Shown piece by piece: positions 49,456 to 59,566 of a stretch of 64,000 bases of DNA. Position numbers and translations under genes: made by a program. A model generated the notes under the pieces. It did not search any database. It was not told the origin of the DNA and saw nothing but the letters and a program-made list of their open reading frames with translations. This DNA comes from Alphaproteobacteria bacterium (GTDB lineage Bacteria > Pseudomonadota > Alphaproteobacteria > Rhodospirillales > Casp-alpha2): contig JAJRRU010000010.1 of the NCBI GenBank assembly GCA_024279135.1, positions 1 to 64,000 of the forward strand, written 5' to 3'. Numbering within the stretch: position 1 is the first letter of the stretch; each line of letters opens with the position of its first letter.

Positions 49456-51996
49456 TCATCCGGCCTGTGCCACGGCCAGTGTGCCGTCTGAAGGGGTACC
49501 GGACTGTTCGGTTTCCTGCATGGCGGGTTTCACCCAACGCAGACGCAGGGCATTCGTGAGCACAAAAACGCTGGACAGGGCCATCGCCCCGGCGGCCAGC
49601 ACCGGCGACAACATTATCCCGCTGATCGGATATAAAACGCCCGCGGCAACCGGGATCAACAAGGTGTTGTAGCCAAAAGCCCAGAACAGGTTTTGCCGGA
49701 TGTTGCTCATAGTGCGCTGGCTCACCGTGAAGGCATTGATCACACCCCGCAAATCGCCCGACATCAATACAACATCGGCGGCTTCGATGGCCACGTCGGT
49801 GCCGGTACCAATTGCGATACCCACATCGGCTATGGCCAACGCCGGTGCATCATTGATGCCGTCACCAACAAAGGCCAGTTTATTGCCATCGGCGCGCAAG
49901 GCTTCGAGGGATGCCACTTTGCCATCGGGCAAAACTTCGGCCACCACATGATCGATGCCCAATTCTGCGGCGATCGCGTCTGCCGTGCCCTGGTTATCGC
50001 CGGTGATCATGGCCACCTTGAGGCCCAGATCATGAAGTGCTGCAATAGCCGCCGGCGTGCTTGCCTTGATGGGATCGGAAACGGCGATAACAGCGGCTAC
50101 TTTGCCGTCAATAGCCGCATAAAGTGGTGTTTTACCTTTTTTGCCCAGTGCCTCGCCTTCGCCGGCAAGGTCGCCCAAAGAGATATCTTCCCGGACCATC
50201 AGACGGTCGGCCCCGATCAGGATTTCCCTGCCCTGGACGTGAGCCTGAACACCGAAACCGGTAATCGAGGTGAAATCACCTACTTGCGGTAATTCTATTG
50301 CTTTGCCCTTTGCGGCACGAACGATAGCCTCTGCAATGGGGTGTTCCGAGCTGACCTCAACAGCCGCCACGAGCCGTAAAACTTCGTCCTGATCAAAGCC
50401 GTCTGCTACCATCAGGTCGGTCAATTCCGGGCGGCCTTCGGTCAGGGTGCCGGTCTTATCAAGTGCTACAATTGTGGTTTCCTGAAGCAGTTGCAGGGCG
50501 TCGCCTTTTCGAAACAACACACCCATTTCGGCGGCCCGCCCAGTACCCACCATGATCGAGGTCGGTGTCGCCAACCCCATGGCACAAGGACAGGCGATAA
50601 TCAGTACCGCCACACCGGCAATCAGCGCAAAACTTAGCGCCGGATCGGGCCCAATCAAAAACCACACCGCAACCGTCAGGGCCGCCACAGCCATTACCAC
50701 AGGAACAAACCAGGCGGTGATTTTGTCCACCAAACCCTGGATCGGCAGTTTCGCCCCCTGGGCCTGTTCGACCATTTTGATGATCTGTGCCAGCATGGTA
50801 TCGTCACCCACTTTGGTGGCGCGGAATGTCAATGCGCCGGTGCCGTTTACCGTGCCGCCAACCACGCCTGCGCCCTCGGACTTTTCGACCGGGACAGGCT
50901 CGCCGGTGATCATGCTTTCATCCACGTAGGATGAGCCGGTCAGGACATCACCGTCCACCGCAATTTTTTCGCCGGGACGCAGGTGGATCGTGTCACCCAG
51001 GACAATATCTTCAATGGGTAGTTCAACAACCTGACCATTACGCTCGACACGAGCAATTTTGGCCTGCAAGCCGACAAGTTTACGGATCGCTTCACCGGTG
51101 CGGCCCTTGGCGCGGGCTTCGAGAAACCGTCCCAACAGGATCAACACCACGATAACGGCTGCCGCTTCATAATAAATATGTGCCGTGCCTTCGGGTAACG
51201 ATCCAGGGGCAAAGGTTGCGACCAGGGAAAATCCGTAGGCCGCTGATGTACCCAGAGCCACAAGCGAATTCATATCCGGCGCACCTTTAAACAGCGCGGG
51301 ATAGCCTTTGGTATAAAACCGCAATCCAGGACCGAACAGCACAACCGTGGTCAGCGCGAACTGTATCAATCGACTGTTCTGCACACCAAGGGTGGTATTG
51401 ACAAAGTCCATCATGCCAGGGATCACGTGGCCGCCCATTTCCAGCACAAATACAGGCAGGGCAAACAACGCCGCAAGGGCTGTCATACGGCCAAGTCGGG
51501 AAATCTCTTCGGCCTTGCGTGCAGAGTTGTCGACCTGATTTCCCCGATCGGTGGATTTCGGCTTGGCGGAATATCCTGCATTCGTCGAAAGGGCAGCAAT
51601 TTCAATTACCGTTATTGCATCGGCTGCATAACGAACCAGGGCGGTTTCAGACGCCAGATTAACCGAGGCATCAAGCACCCCGGCGCCCGCCTTCAACGCA
51701 TTTTCAACACGTCCCACACAGGACGCACAGCTCATGTCTTCGATTTCCAGAACCACCTCACTGGTTACTGCCGGATACCCGGCATCAGATAGTGTTTCTG
51801 TCAGGACAGTTGTATTAACAGTGTCATCGTATTCGATTTGAGCCGTCTCGGTTGCCAGATTGACTGACGCGCTGACAACGCCGGGTACCGCCGACAATGC
51901 CTTTTCAACCCGGCCAACGCATGAAGCACAGCTCATGCCCTCGATTTGAAATGATGTAATATTCTGTGTATTCATTTGTGTTGCTACCTGGTTCAT
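49456..51996 (-). CDS. copA: CopA, Cu(I)-exporting P-type ATPase
   Basis: 846 residues. Two N-terminal heavy-metal domains ([16 protein letters not shown]), then eight predicted membrane helices. Transmembrane metal site [13 protein letters not shown], phosphorylation site DKTGTLTEG, nucleotide-binding SEHPIAEA, hinge [10 protein letters not shown]. It pumps Cu(I) out of the cytoplasm. The ATG at 51996 is about 20 bp after the -10 element; the frame continues through the promoter to 52047 but only with a TTG in the -35 box. An ATG at 51975 is an alternative. Confidence 0.95.
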   Translation of the reverse strand: MNQVATQMNTQNITSFQIEGMSCASCVGRVEKALSAVPGVVSASVNLATETAQIEYDDTVNTTVLTETLSDAGYPAVTSEVVLEIEDMSCASCVGRVENALKAGAGVLDASVNLASETALVRYAADAITVIEIAALSTNAGYSAKPKSTDRGNQVDNSARKAEEISRLGRMTALAALFALPVFVLEMGGHVIPGMMDFVNTTLGVQNSRLIQFALTTVVLFGPGLRFYTKGYPALFKGAPDMNSLVALGTSAAYGFSLVATFAPGSLPEGTAHIYYEAAAVIVVLILLGRFLEARAKGRTGEAIRKLVGLQAKIARVERNGQVVELPIEDIVLGDTIHLRPGEKIAVDGDVLTGSSYVDESMITGEPVPVEKSEGAGVVGGTVNGTGALTFRATKVGDDTMLAQIIKMVEQAQGAKLPIQGLVDKITAWFVPVVMAVAALTVAVWFLIGPDPALSFALIAGVAVLIIACPCAMGLATPTSIMVGTGRAAEMGVLFRKGDALQLLQETTIVALDKTGTLTEGRPELTDLMVADGFDQDEVLRLVAAVEVSSEHPIAEAIVRAAKGKAIELPQVGDFTSITGFGVQAHVQGREILIGADRLMVREDISLGDLAGEGEALGKKGKTPLYAAIDGKVAAVIAVSDPIKASTPAAIAALHDLGLKVAMITGDNQGTADAIAAELGIDHVVAEVLPDGKVASLEALRADGNKLAFVGDGINDAPALAIADVGIAIGTGTDVAIEAADVVLMSGDLRGVINAFTVSQRTMSNIRQNLFWAFGYNTLLIPVAAGVLYPISGIMLSPVLAAGAMALSSVFVLTNALRLRWVKPAMQETEQSGTPSDGTLAVAQAG

Positions 51997-52016
51997 TAAT
52001 GCTTCTATACCTCTAA

Positions 52017-52047
52017 CCGTTACAGGCTCCAGTAGGTGGAGGGTCAA
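52017..52047 (-). promoter_or_regulatory. CueR-type promoter of copA
   Basis: On the minus strand TTGACC (52047-52042) and TAACGG (52022-52017) are 19 bp apart. The spacer carries the dyad CTCCACCTACTGGAG, resembling CueR operators. Fits MerR-family regulation by the adjacent cueR. Confidence 0.8.
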
Positions 52048-52075
52048 GGGGTTTTAATTTATTTTAAAATCTTTC

Positions 52076-52106
52076 TTGACCTTCCCATGCAGGACCTCTT
52101 AAGAAT
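52076..52106 (+). promoter_or_regulatory. CueR-type promoter of copZ
   Basis: TTGACC (52076-52081) and AAGAAT (52101-52106) also 19 bp apart, with TTCCCATGCAGGACCT between them, a looser dyad. Reads to copZ, so copper would induce both divergent genes. Confidence 0.65.
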
Positions 52107-52150
52107 CCACCCCGTTGTTAATCTAATAAAAACAAGTCTGGAGAAATTTT

Positions 52151-52348
52151 ATGACCAATCTGAATGTGCCGAAAATGAGCTGTGGCCACTGCAAAGCGAC
52201 CATCGAAAAAGCCGTTGCGGGCGTTGATGCCGATGCGAGTATCAGTGTTGATCTGGAAAACCGTACCGTAAGCATCGAAAGCAAACTGGACGACGCAGCC
52301 CTGATCGATGCCCTGAAAGCAGGAGGGTATGAATCCTCGGTCGTTTGA
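52151..52348 (+). CDS. copZ: CopZ-like copper chaperone
   Basis: 65-residue single heavy-metal-associated domain: Cu(I)-binding PKMSCGHCKATIEKAV, then ISVDLENRTVSIES and a closing strand. Cytoplasmic carrier handing Cu(I) to CopA, which is divergently encoded 154 bp away. CTGGAGAA site before ATG. Confidence 0.92.
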   Translation: MTNLNVPKMSCGHCKATIEKAVAGVDADASISVDLENRTVSIESKLDDAALIDALKAGGYESSVV

Positions 52349-52606
52349 CCGAGTAGCTGTGCCACGCCACTCAGCATTAAGAATTCCATTTTCCGCTACT
52401 GAAATTTTCATACCGTCCTTCAAGGAAGGCATGCAAGTGCCTTACAGATACGGGGGGAATACGGGGGAAAAGCGGGGGGGACCCGTTTGTCCAGTGTACG
52501 TGATTGCGAATTTGATCCGGTTTGGAAAAGGCAATTGGTTTTGTGAAAGCGCAGAGCTTATTAATGCTTTTGGAACGACATCTGCCAGACCGAAAACAGA
52601 CGGCCT

Positions 52607-52887
52607 TGGTAAGATAAAAGATGCTATATCGATCCGTGAGAGGCCTGCTTCAGTTGAAGACCGCACTGTTCCCGGTCAATAGGAAAGCGATCTGATCTTC
52701 GGCTCCAAGAACAGTTATATCGCCCCCCTTGTTGAACGTCATTCCCGCTATGTCATGTTGCCCAAGGTTCCAAACAAGGATACGCAAAGCGTTGCCTCAA
52801 CCTTGATCAAGCAGGCCCAGAAAGACATTGCAATTCGAAACTCCAGCTGAGAGATCTAATGCATGTGTTGCATCGACCGGTTGAGAT
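52607..52887 (+). pseudogene. IS30-family transposase remnant
   Basis: Matches the transposase at 9782-10942 from KIKDAISIRERPASVEDR onward. The Trp codon of GQWEGD is a TAG stop (52680-52682), and an internal deletion joins LIKQAQ directly to KDIAIRN (the C-terminal RKTLQFET region), apparently across a short CAGAA repeat near 52820. The right terminal repeat remains at 52865-52887; the left end is gone. The 258 bp between copZ and this remnant hold a G-rich run and an unidentified coding-like fragment. Confidence 0.85.
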
Positions 52888-53027
52888 AACAGTAGCAAAC
52901 CGGGCCATTCTCTGTGCTAGTCATTTAAGTCGGAGTTGACCCAATGCAGACATTTCACTAACGCCCCGACCATTTCCGCGTTATCATATATTGGTACGCT
53001 GCTTTCAGATGCACGTAGGAGAGTACC

Positions 53028-56000
53028 TTGTACCGTCTGATTACCAATATCTTCTTTGTAATTCTAATGATCGCCCTGCCCAGTATGGCAGAGGCACAGA
53101 AGCGCATAGCCCTTGTGATTGGTAATGGAGAGTATGACAGCGTGGGAAATCTCTCCAATCCACCAAATGATGCACGGTTGATGGCCCGTACCCTGCGAGA
53201 CTTAAATTTTGAAGTAATAGAACAGATTGACGCCACACAGAAATCATTGAAACGGGCAGTTCGAAATTTTGGTAAATTAATTGAGACTGGTGGAGATGAT
53301 GCCATTGCGCTGTTTTACTATGCAGGTCACGGGGTGCAGGTCAAAGGTGCTAATTATATCATCCCGGTAGATGCCGAGATCGATAATGAAGGTGACGTTG
53401 ATATCGAAGCGATCGATATGAACGCTATTTTATCCTTGATGGAATACAGTGGTGCAGGGTTAAATTTTGTTATTCTTGATGCCTGTCGTAATAATCCGTT
53501 CTCGCGGGGTTTTCGGTCCGCTACACGAGGATTGGCAGAAATGAATGCTCCAACTGGTTCCTTTATTGCTTATGCCACTTCACCGGGAGATGTCGCTGCC
53601 GATGGTGATGGTGAAAATAGCCCTTATACCGAAGCATTGGCAAAAGCGATGCAGGAGCCGGGGGTATCAGTGGAACATATGTTTAAAAAAGTTCGAAATA
53701 CAGTTCGGCAAGCAACTAACAATGAACAAACGCCATGGGAAAGCTCTTCCATGATCGGCGGTAATTTTTATTTTAATCCATCTGTCACACTAACAGATCA
53801 AGAAATTGTACCAGCACCTCCCCCGCCGCAAAACACCCCGACTCCGGAAATTGTATTCTGGCAATCCATTCAGAACAGCCAAGTGGTGAGCGAATACGAG
53901 GCCTATCTGAGCAATTATCCAGAAGGAGATTTTGTTTCTTTAGCAAACAGTCGTATAGCGTCCCTGGAGCTTGATATTCCCGTCGTAAAACCCGCGCCAT
54001 CAAATAAATCGATTGCAGCAGACACATCAACAAATTCCGACACTGGGCTTGCGCAGGAGATTACTGACCCAGGTCGAGCTGTATTGATACTGGATGCGTC
54101 AGGCAGCATGTGGGGGCAGATAGATGGCAAGGCCAAGATTGAGATTGCCCGTGAAGCTATTATATCTTTAGTAACAGAAATGGGTGAGGACGTTCAATTG
54201 GGCCTGACGGCCTATGGTCACAACCGAAAAGGTGATTGTGGTGACATAGAAAATTTAATTTCCGCAGGGCCTGATACCGGTAAACAGATTGTTTCCATAA
54301 TCAACAATATAAAACCCAAGGGTAAAACGCCGCTATCAGAGGCCGTGCGCCAAACGGCTTATGAACTTAAATTCACAGAAGAAAAGGCCTCGGTAATCTT
54401 ACTCAGTGATGGCCTTGAAACCTGCAATGACGATCCTTGCGCTGTGGCGAGAGAGTTGGAGGAAAGTGGGGTCGACTTTGTCGTTCATGTTATTGGATTT
54501 GATCTAACACAGGAAGAACGTCAATCTTTGCAATGTATTGCTGATGAAACCGGAGGGCAATTCTTAGCTGCTGGTGACGCCCGCACCCTTGCTACGGCTC
54601 TTTTGACCGCGGTCAAGCAGGTTTCAATACCAACCGTAAGTGCCAATACTTATACCACAATTAGACCATACCTGACTGAATCTGGTGAGAGGCTTAACGG
54701 GCTCTTCCATTGGGCTCTTAAAAATGAAACTGGTGAAATAGTTCTGGAGCAAAGAGATTTCCATATCGTTGAAAAAGTTCCATCCGGAAAATACACCGTA
54801 ATCGCCTCGCAGTTAAACGCCCTGGGTGAAATGAAGATTGAGATTGATCAGAACGATCCGCAAAATCACAAGATTGAAATCAACGGTGGAACTCTTAATT
54901 TAAGGGCGCTCGGAGAAGATGGGGAAGCCTATGAGAATGAGGACTATATCTGGTGGACCCTTTTTACTCTCGATAAAAAAGGTAAACCAGCAAAAGAATA
55001 TTTAACTAAAGTTGACGGTATCAATGAGACTTTTCTTCTTGCTCCGGGAAAATATTTGGTAAGTGCAGAGGCCGGATTGATCGGGGGTAGTATGAAAGTG
55101 CAAGTCTATCCAGGGCAAGTAACAGATGCTCCCCTGATACTCACATCCGGACGTTTGATCCTGACGGCAATGGTAACTGAAGACGGCAAGAAATATGACG
55201 GTGGAGATTATGTGTGGTGGAGTGTTTTTCCCATAAATCAATCGGGGCAGGTCGCAAGAAAATATATTGCAAAAGATGATGGAGTTGTTGAGACCTTCGA
55301 TCTTGCACCAGGGCGCTATCAGGTGGTTGCCGAAGCAGGCGTTCTTGGTGCGCAACTGGAAGTCAATATAATTGCAAATGAAACTGTTGAGCAAATAGCA
55401 CTTCTTGAATCGGGCCGGCTTATTATGACGGGCCTCAGCACAGCAGGCGGAGAGAAATTCGATGGTGTCAATTATCTGTGGTGGTCAGTTTACCCCATAG
55501 ATGATCGAGGCAAGGTATCAAAAAAATACATCTCAAAAGAAGACGGTGTGGTTGAAGAATTTGATCTGGCGCCGGGGCGTTATCTTGTAAACGCAACCGC
55601 CGGTGAAATCGAAGCAGAAATTGAAGTCACGATTGTAGCCGGGGAAACCCTGGAGGTTTCCCTGCCTTTGGAAGCCGGCATTTTAACCATGACTGCACTG
55701 ACCGTCGAGGGAGGAGAAAAGTTCAAGGGACAAAATTATTTATGGTGGTCAATCTATCCGATAAATAATCAGGGTCAGGCTTCAAAGAAGTATATTGAAA
55801 AAGAAGATGGTTCAGTAGAAAGCTTTGACCTTCCACCTGGCCGATACCTTGCCGTGGCAGAGGCTGGCCCTCTGCATGCACAAACGGAAGTAACTGTTGT
55901 GGCCGGTGAAACAACAGAAAAATCCTTGAGTATGGAGGCTGCCTGGGTGGAATTTACGGCTTTGGGTGGTGATGGAAATAAATATGATGGTGGGGAGTAT

Positions 56001-56192
56001 GTATGGTGGAGCATTTTTCCCAAGGGTAAGAAAAAATATATAGATAAGGAAGATGGCGTCGTTGAAAGGTTTGATCTCAATACGGGAGACTACACAGTTA
56101 AGATTGAAGTTGGCGATGATATATTTGAATCAGAATTTTCAATTTCGGCAGGCGAGCGTAGACAAATTTCGGTAATCCTTGATGGTCTTTGA
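53028..56192 (+). CDS. Exported caspase - vWA - tandem-repeat protein
   Basis: 1054 residues. Signal peptide (1-23, ending AEA); caspase-like C14 domain (26-250) with His101 in YAGHGVQ and Cys153 in DACRNNPF, at the same positions as in the paralogue at 2874-5540. A Pro-rich linker and the short module 277-313 (FWQSIQNS ... YLSNYPEGDFVSLANSRI) follow. The von Willebrand A domain (about 348-530) has an intact MIDAS: D356, S358, S360, plus Thr434 and Asp461 (LLSDGLET). From about 535 to the end there are about six beta-rich repeats of ~88 residues. Probably periplasmic. Binding through vWA and repeats with proteolysis by the caspase is inference. Start preceded by GTAGGAGAG. Confidence 0.9.
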   Translation: MYRLITNIFFVILMIALPSMAEAQKRIALVIGNGEYDSVGNLSNPPNDARLMARTLRDLNFEVIEQIDATQKSLKRAVRNFGKLIETGGDDAIALFYYAGHGVQVKGANYIIPVDAEIDNEGDVDIEAIDMNAILSLMEYSGAGLNFVILDACRNNPFSRGFRSATRGLAEMNAPTGSFIAYATSPGDVAADGDGENSPYTEALAKAMQEPGVSVEHMFKKVRNTVRQATNNEQTPWESSSMIGGNFYFNPSVTLTDQEIVPAPPPPQNTPTPEIVFWQSIQNSQVVSEYEAYLSNYPEGDFVSLANSRIASLELDIPVVKPAPSNKSIAADTSTNSDTGLAQEITDPGRAVLILDASGSMWGQIDGKAKIEIAREAIISLVTEMGEDVQLGLTAYGHNRKGDCGDIENLISAGPDTGKQIVSIINNIKPKGKTPLSEAVRQTAYELKFTEEKASVILLSDGLETCNDDPCAVARELEESGVDFVVHVIGFDLTQEERQSLQCIADETGGQFLAAGDARTLATALLTAVKQVSIPTVSANTYTTIRPYLTESGERLNGLFHWALKNETGEIVLEQRDFHIVEKVPSGKYTVIASQLNALGEMKIEIDQNDPQNHKIEINGGTLNLRALGEDGEAYENEDYIWWTLFTLDKKGKPAKEYLTKVDGINETFLLAPGKYLVSAEAGLIGGSMKVQVYPGQVTDAPLILTSGRLILTAMVTEDGKKYDGGDYVWWSVFPINQSGQVARKYIAKDDGVVETFDLAPGRYQVVAEAGVLGAQLEVNIIANETVEQIALLESGRLIMTGLSTAGGEKFDGVNYLWWSVYPIDDRGKVSKKYISKEDGVVEEFDLAPGRYLVNATAGEIEAEIEVTIVAGETLEVSLPLEAGILTMTALTVEGGEKFKGQNYLWWSIYPINNQGQASKKYIEKEDGSVESFDLPPGRYLAVAEAGPLHAQTEVTVVAGETTEKSLSMEAAWVEFTALGGDGNKYDGGEYVWWSIFPKGKKKYIDKEDGVVERFDLNTGDYTVKIEVGDDIFESEFSISAGERRQISVILDGL
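54883..56189 (+). repeat. Five ~264-bp coding repeats in the caspase-vWA gene
   Basis: Repeat units begin near 54883, 55146, 55411, 55675 and 55938; the last is shorter. Each encodes a unit of the form GG..(K/A)Y.G.(N/D)Y.WWS..PI...G...KKYI.K.DGVVE.FDLAPGRY.V.AEAG. A more divergent sixth unit precedes them from about 54640. The WW pair and the APGRY motif are constant. Resembles carboxypeptidase-regulatory-like or prealbumin-like beta-sandwiches, which often mediate adhesion. Confidence 0.85.
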
Positions 56193-56317
56193 TGCTTGAA
56201 ATGTTGTGTTGATATGATTGTACAAAGCCGCAAGTTCACTACGAACCCAACTCAAATTCAGGACAGCATCAATCCTGCGCAAATAGGCTAATCTCAATTA
56301 CATCAATCTCCCATATC

Positions 56318-59300
56318 TTACGGGGCACCAACACCCCCTTCCCCGACGACGACAAACGGCGCCCAGAACATGGGGTGGGCATAGTGAGGATTTTTTGTAT
56401 CAGCCATCAAGGCGGCCATGGATCGTTTGAGCCCCTCGGCACGCCCGATCGTGTTATCGTTCGCGACCTCTTTCAGCATGACCGTGGTTAGCTTGACGGC
56501 AGCATTCGAACCCACTGGCCAATGCGAAACCAGCAACGACCGTGACCCAGCATAGAAGAACGCCTTAGCCAGACCCGATAGGGCTTCCGCCTCCGCTGAG
56601 CCATCGGCGGAGGCGGTGTTGCAGGCTGACAACACCACCATATCAGCGTTGAGGTTCAATTGTGCGACCTCGCTGGCGGTCAACAAGCCATCGTCTTGTG
56701 CAGTTCCTACTTTTGGCGGTGTCATCACCAAGGACGGTTCGGCTACGCCTTTAAGATCCCCAGAAATAAGCCCGTGGGTGGCGAAGGCCAGCACCCGATA
56801 GCTGTCCAGGTCAAGGCTCTTAACTTTGGTTTCGGTGGCGTTCTCACGCAAATACAGGTCGGCCTTGCTGGCACCCAGAATTTTGGCCATGGCTTCCAAC
56901 TCATCGGCCGTTTCAGGAAGCGGCGCCAGTCGGGTGCGAATGGCATCAACATCCGCAATGCCGCGGGCCGTGAACAGATTTGACAGTTGCACTCCACGGC
57001 TTTCGCCAGGGTGCCCCTGTAGCAAAGGATCACCAATGCCGAAAAAAGGTTTTTTGGCGCGAGTCGTTTTGGCGAAGCGGCGAAGAGCGCGCAAGGACGA
57101 AACAGAAGGCAACGTGGTCATGGCATACTTTTGGGTTAACCAAGGAACTGTGCGATAGCTGGAAAAATTATCTATATTATCGGGCGTTTTCCTGGTAACG
57201 AGGACGCCTAAGGGTAGGCTTTGCAATGGACCGTCGGGCACGACAATCACGTGCTGAGCCCCTGCAAGTACGGGCTCCGCCGCGGCAAAGATCTGGCGAT
57301 ACAGCGCCAGCGCCTTGACCGTATCAAAGGGCGGTATGTCGGCAAGACTGCGCATCCCTGTTGGGTCAAGTCCGCCTCGCAAAGCCTCGATGATCTTGCT
57401 CAAATCGACACGACCAATTTCGAATTTAAATACGCGGGCCTGGTCCCGACGCACCGCCCATAAAAATGTGCTTTTCTGGCCAACAACATAGGTCAGCAAA
57501 GCTTCATCCGGTTCCAATAGCTGTTGAATCTCGGACAGGCTCGTGGGCTCAGATAACGTCAGTTCGGCGTATTCTGGAAAATTGCTGCTCAGTTTGCTGT
57601 CAAGGTTCTTAAGGGTCTGGTCCAGCCTGGTCAGTTGATCGCGGATGTCCTGCGCCGCGGCTTCATCACGTTTGCCTGCTGGTTTGCTAATGGTTTTGAT
57701 GAGCCTTTCATCTAACATCTTCCACAAATCCGCAGCATCCTGTCGTTCCCGCACGACCTGGGACAAAGCGTCGTTGGTCGTGGAAAAACGAGCGCTCATG
57801 CCGGCAATTGCCGCGCCGGTGCTGGTTACTTTCGCCAATTGTCCGACTTCAAAGGTTTCAGCCGTTAAGCCGGGTTGCCTCATGGGTTGCTGCTCACCAA
57901 CCCAATAGCCGCTTTCGATATGATTGACAAAAACATAGCGGATTAATTTTTGTTCACTCGTGCCACCACTCGATCGTTGTCCTGCTGACTGCATCGTGCG
58001 CTTGCGGTGAATACTGCTGGCTCTTTGCGAATATTTCAGCGCCTCCTCATAGCGGTCTATGCTCTGATATAAATTAGCCATACTGTTGAGGGTTCTGGCG
58101 ACACTTGGGTGATCCGTTCCCATTGCTTTTTCCCGGATTGCCAGAACGCGCAGGTAGAGCGGTTCGGCATCATCATAACGGTCTTGCTTGACATACAAAT
58201 TGGCGAGACCGCTGAAGCTCGAGGCAACATCTGGATGTTCTGCCCCCAGACCCTTCTCTCGGATGTTCAGGGCGCGTCTGAACAGGGGTTCAGCATCGGT
58301 GTAGCGTTTTTGCTTTACGTAAAGATCGGCCAGACGACTTAAGCTCGAGGCAACACGGGGGTGCTCTTGTCCGAGAGCCTTCTCCCGGATCGTGAGAGCC
58401 TGCTTTTCGTAACGTTCGGAATCAGCATAGCGACCCTGTCTAAAATATACTTTGGCCAAGCTTCCGAGGCTCGTGGCGACCCTGGGGTGCTCTGGCCCCA
58501 GGGCCTTCTCCAGGATTTCCAGACCGCGCTTATGGAGCAGTTCACCATCCGTATAACGGCCCTGCCTATCGTATAGCTTTGCCAGATTATTCATCACCGT
58601 TGCGACATCCGGGTGGTCCGGTCCGAGGGCTTTTTCGCGGATCGCCAAGGCGCGCCTGAGGAGGGCTTCGGCATCAGCGTAATCGCCCTGCCCCAAGGTC
58701 ACGGCAGCGGCCAGATTGCTCAGCGACGTGGCGACAGCCCGGTGGTTTGCCCCCAGGGCTTTCTCGCGGATGGCCAGGGCGCGCCTGAGAAGGGGTTCCG
58801 CATCGTCGTAACGACCTTGGTGCAAGTGTACAGTGGCCAGATTGTTGAGGCTCGTCGCAACCCGCCGGTGTTGACGTCCGAGATTTTTTTCTTTGATGGC
58901 AAGGGCCCGCTTATGTAAAGCCTCGGCATCATTGTAGCGGCCCTGGTCTTCATACAAATGGGCTAGATTGTTGAGGTTTGCAGCAATTTTAATGTGCTCA
59001 GGCCCATTGGCATTTTCTTCGATGGCAAGAGCACGCTTGTAAGTGGTTTCAGCTTCGTCATAACGACCTTGACTATGATAGATACCAGCCAGATTATTCG
59101 TATAGGCCCCGGTCATATCGTGCTTAGGTCCATGGACAAACTTGCTCAGTTCCACGGCTTTCTCAGCGAAAGGCTCTGCCTCATCGTATCGGCCTTGTTT
59201 ATTAAGCTTTTTGTATTCCTTAAATACCTTGGTTAATTCCATTGATTTGGGAACTTGGACGCAGCCTGAAAGCAGAATAAGAACACAGGCACAGGCGATA

Positions 59301-59320
59301 AATCTATATAGATACTTCAT
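56318..59320 (-). CDS. TPR-CHAT lipoprotein
   Basis: 1000 residues. Lipoprotein signal peptide with lipobox LLSGC (Cys20). About nine to ten 42-residue kinesin-light-chain-type TPRs (RYDEAEPL..RALAIREKALGPEHP pattern) cover roughly 35-440. A helical linker and a C-terminal CHAT domain (about 690-995) follow, with catalytic His849 in AFATHGL and Cys900 in VVLSACNTA, then SRSLLVSHWPVGSNAA. CHAT is a caspase-fold (clan CD) protease family; TPR-CHAT proteins act in type III-E CRISPR and other conflict systems, but those are cytoplasmic and this one is lipid-anchored. The start at 59320 is chosen because it gives the lipoprotein signal; the frame opens 60 bp earlier. Confidence 0.92.
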   Translation of the reverse strand: MKYLYRFIACACVLILLSGCVQVPKSMELTKVFKEYKKLNKQGRYDEAEPFAEKAVELSKFVHGPKHDMTGAYTNNLAGIYHSQGRYDEAETTYKRALAIEENANGPEHIKIAANLNNLAHLYEDQGRYNDAEALHKRALAIKEKNLGRQHRRVATSLNNLATVHLHQGRYDDAEPLLRRALAIREKALGANHRAVATSLSNLAAAVTLGQGDYADAEALLRRALAIREKALGPDHPDVATVMNNLAKLYDRQGRYTDGELLHKRGLEILEKALGPEHPRVATSLGSLAKVYFRQGRYADSERYEKQALTIREKALGQEHPRVASSLSRLADLYVKQKRYTDAEPLFRRALNIREKGLGAEHPDVASSFSGLANLYVKQDRYDDAEPLYLRVLAIREKAMGTDHPSVARTLNSMANLYQSIDRYEEALKYSQRASSIHRKRTMQSAGQRSSGGTSEQKLIRYVFVNHIESGYWVGEQQPMRQPGLTAETFEVGQLAKVTSTGAAIAGMSARFSTTNDALSQVVRERQDAADLWKMLDERLIKTISKPAGKRDEAAAQDIRDQLTRLDQTLKNLDSKLSSNFPEYAELTLSEPTSLSEIQQLLEPDEALLTYVVGQKSTFLWAVRRDQARVFKFEIGRVDLSKIIEALRGGLDPTGMRSLADIPPFDTVKALALYRQIFAAAEPVLAGAQHVIVVPDGPLQSLPLGVLVTRKTPDNIDNFSSYRTVPWLTQKYAMTTLPSVSSLRALRRFAKTTRAKKPFFGIGDPLLQGHPGESRGVQLSNLFTARGIADVDAIRTRLAPLPETADELEAMAKILGASKADLYLRENATETKVKSLDLDSYRVLAFATHGLISGDLKGVAEPSLVMTPPKVGTAQDDGLLTASEVAQLNLNADMVVLSACNTASADGSAEAEALSGLAKAFFYAGSRSLLVSHWPVGSNAAVKLTTVMLKEVANDNTIGRAEGLKRSMAALMADTKNPHYAHPMFWAPFVVVGEGGVGAP

Positions 59321-59566
59321 AATCGCAATCACTCCCAAACTGCCACCCCAAGTTTGATATTGAAGCAGGTAGTATATCACAAACCTACCCTCACTTGATA
59401 CGACTATAGAATATTAGCTGTGTCTTGTGCTGGCTGAGGCTGGTTCATTTGTCGTTTGAAGCTCTGTATCATTGCGTTGAGCAGGCAGCATTCAGACTCC
59501 AACGGACACGGATTTCCGTCGCGTTTTTATACAGCCTGGGACCGAAGCGGATATTTCGCCTCGTAA

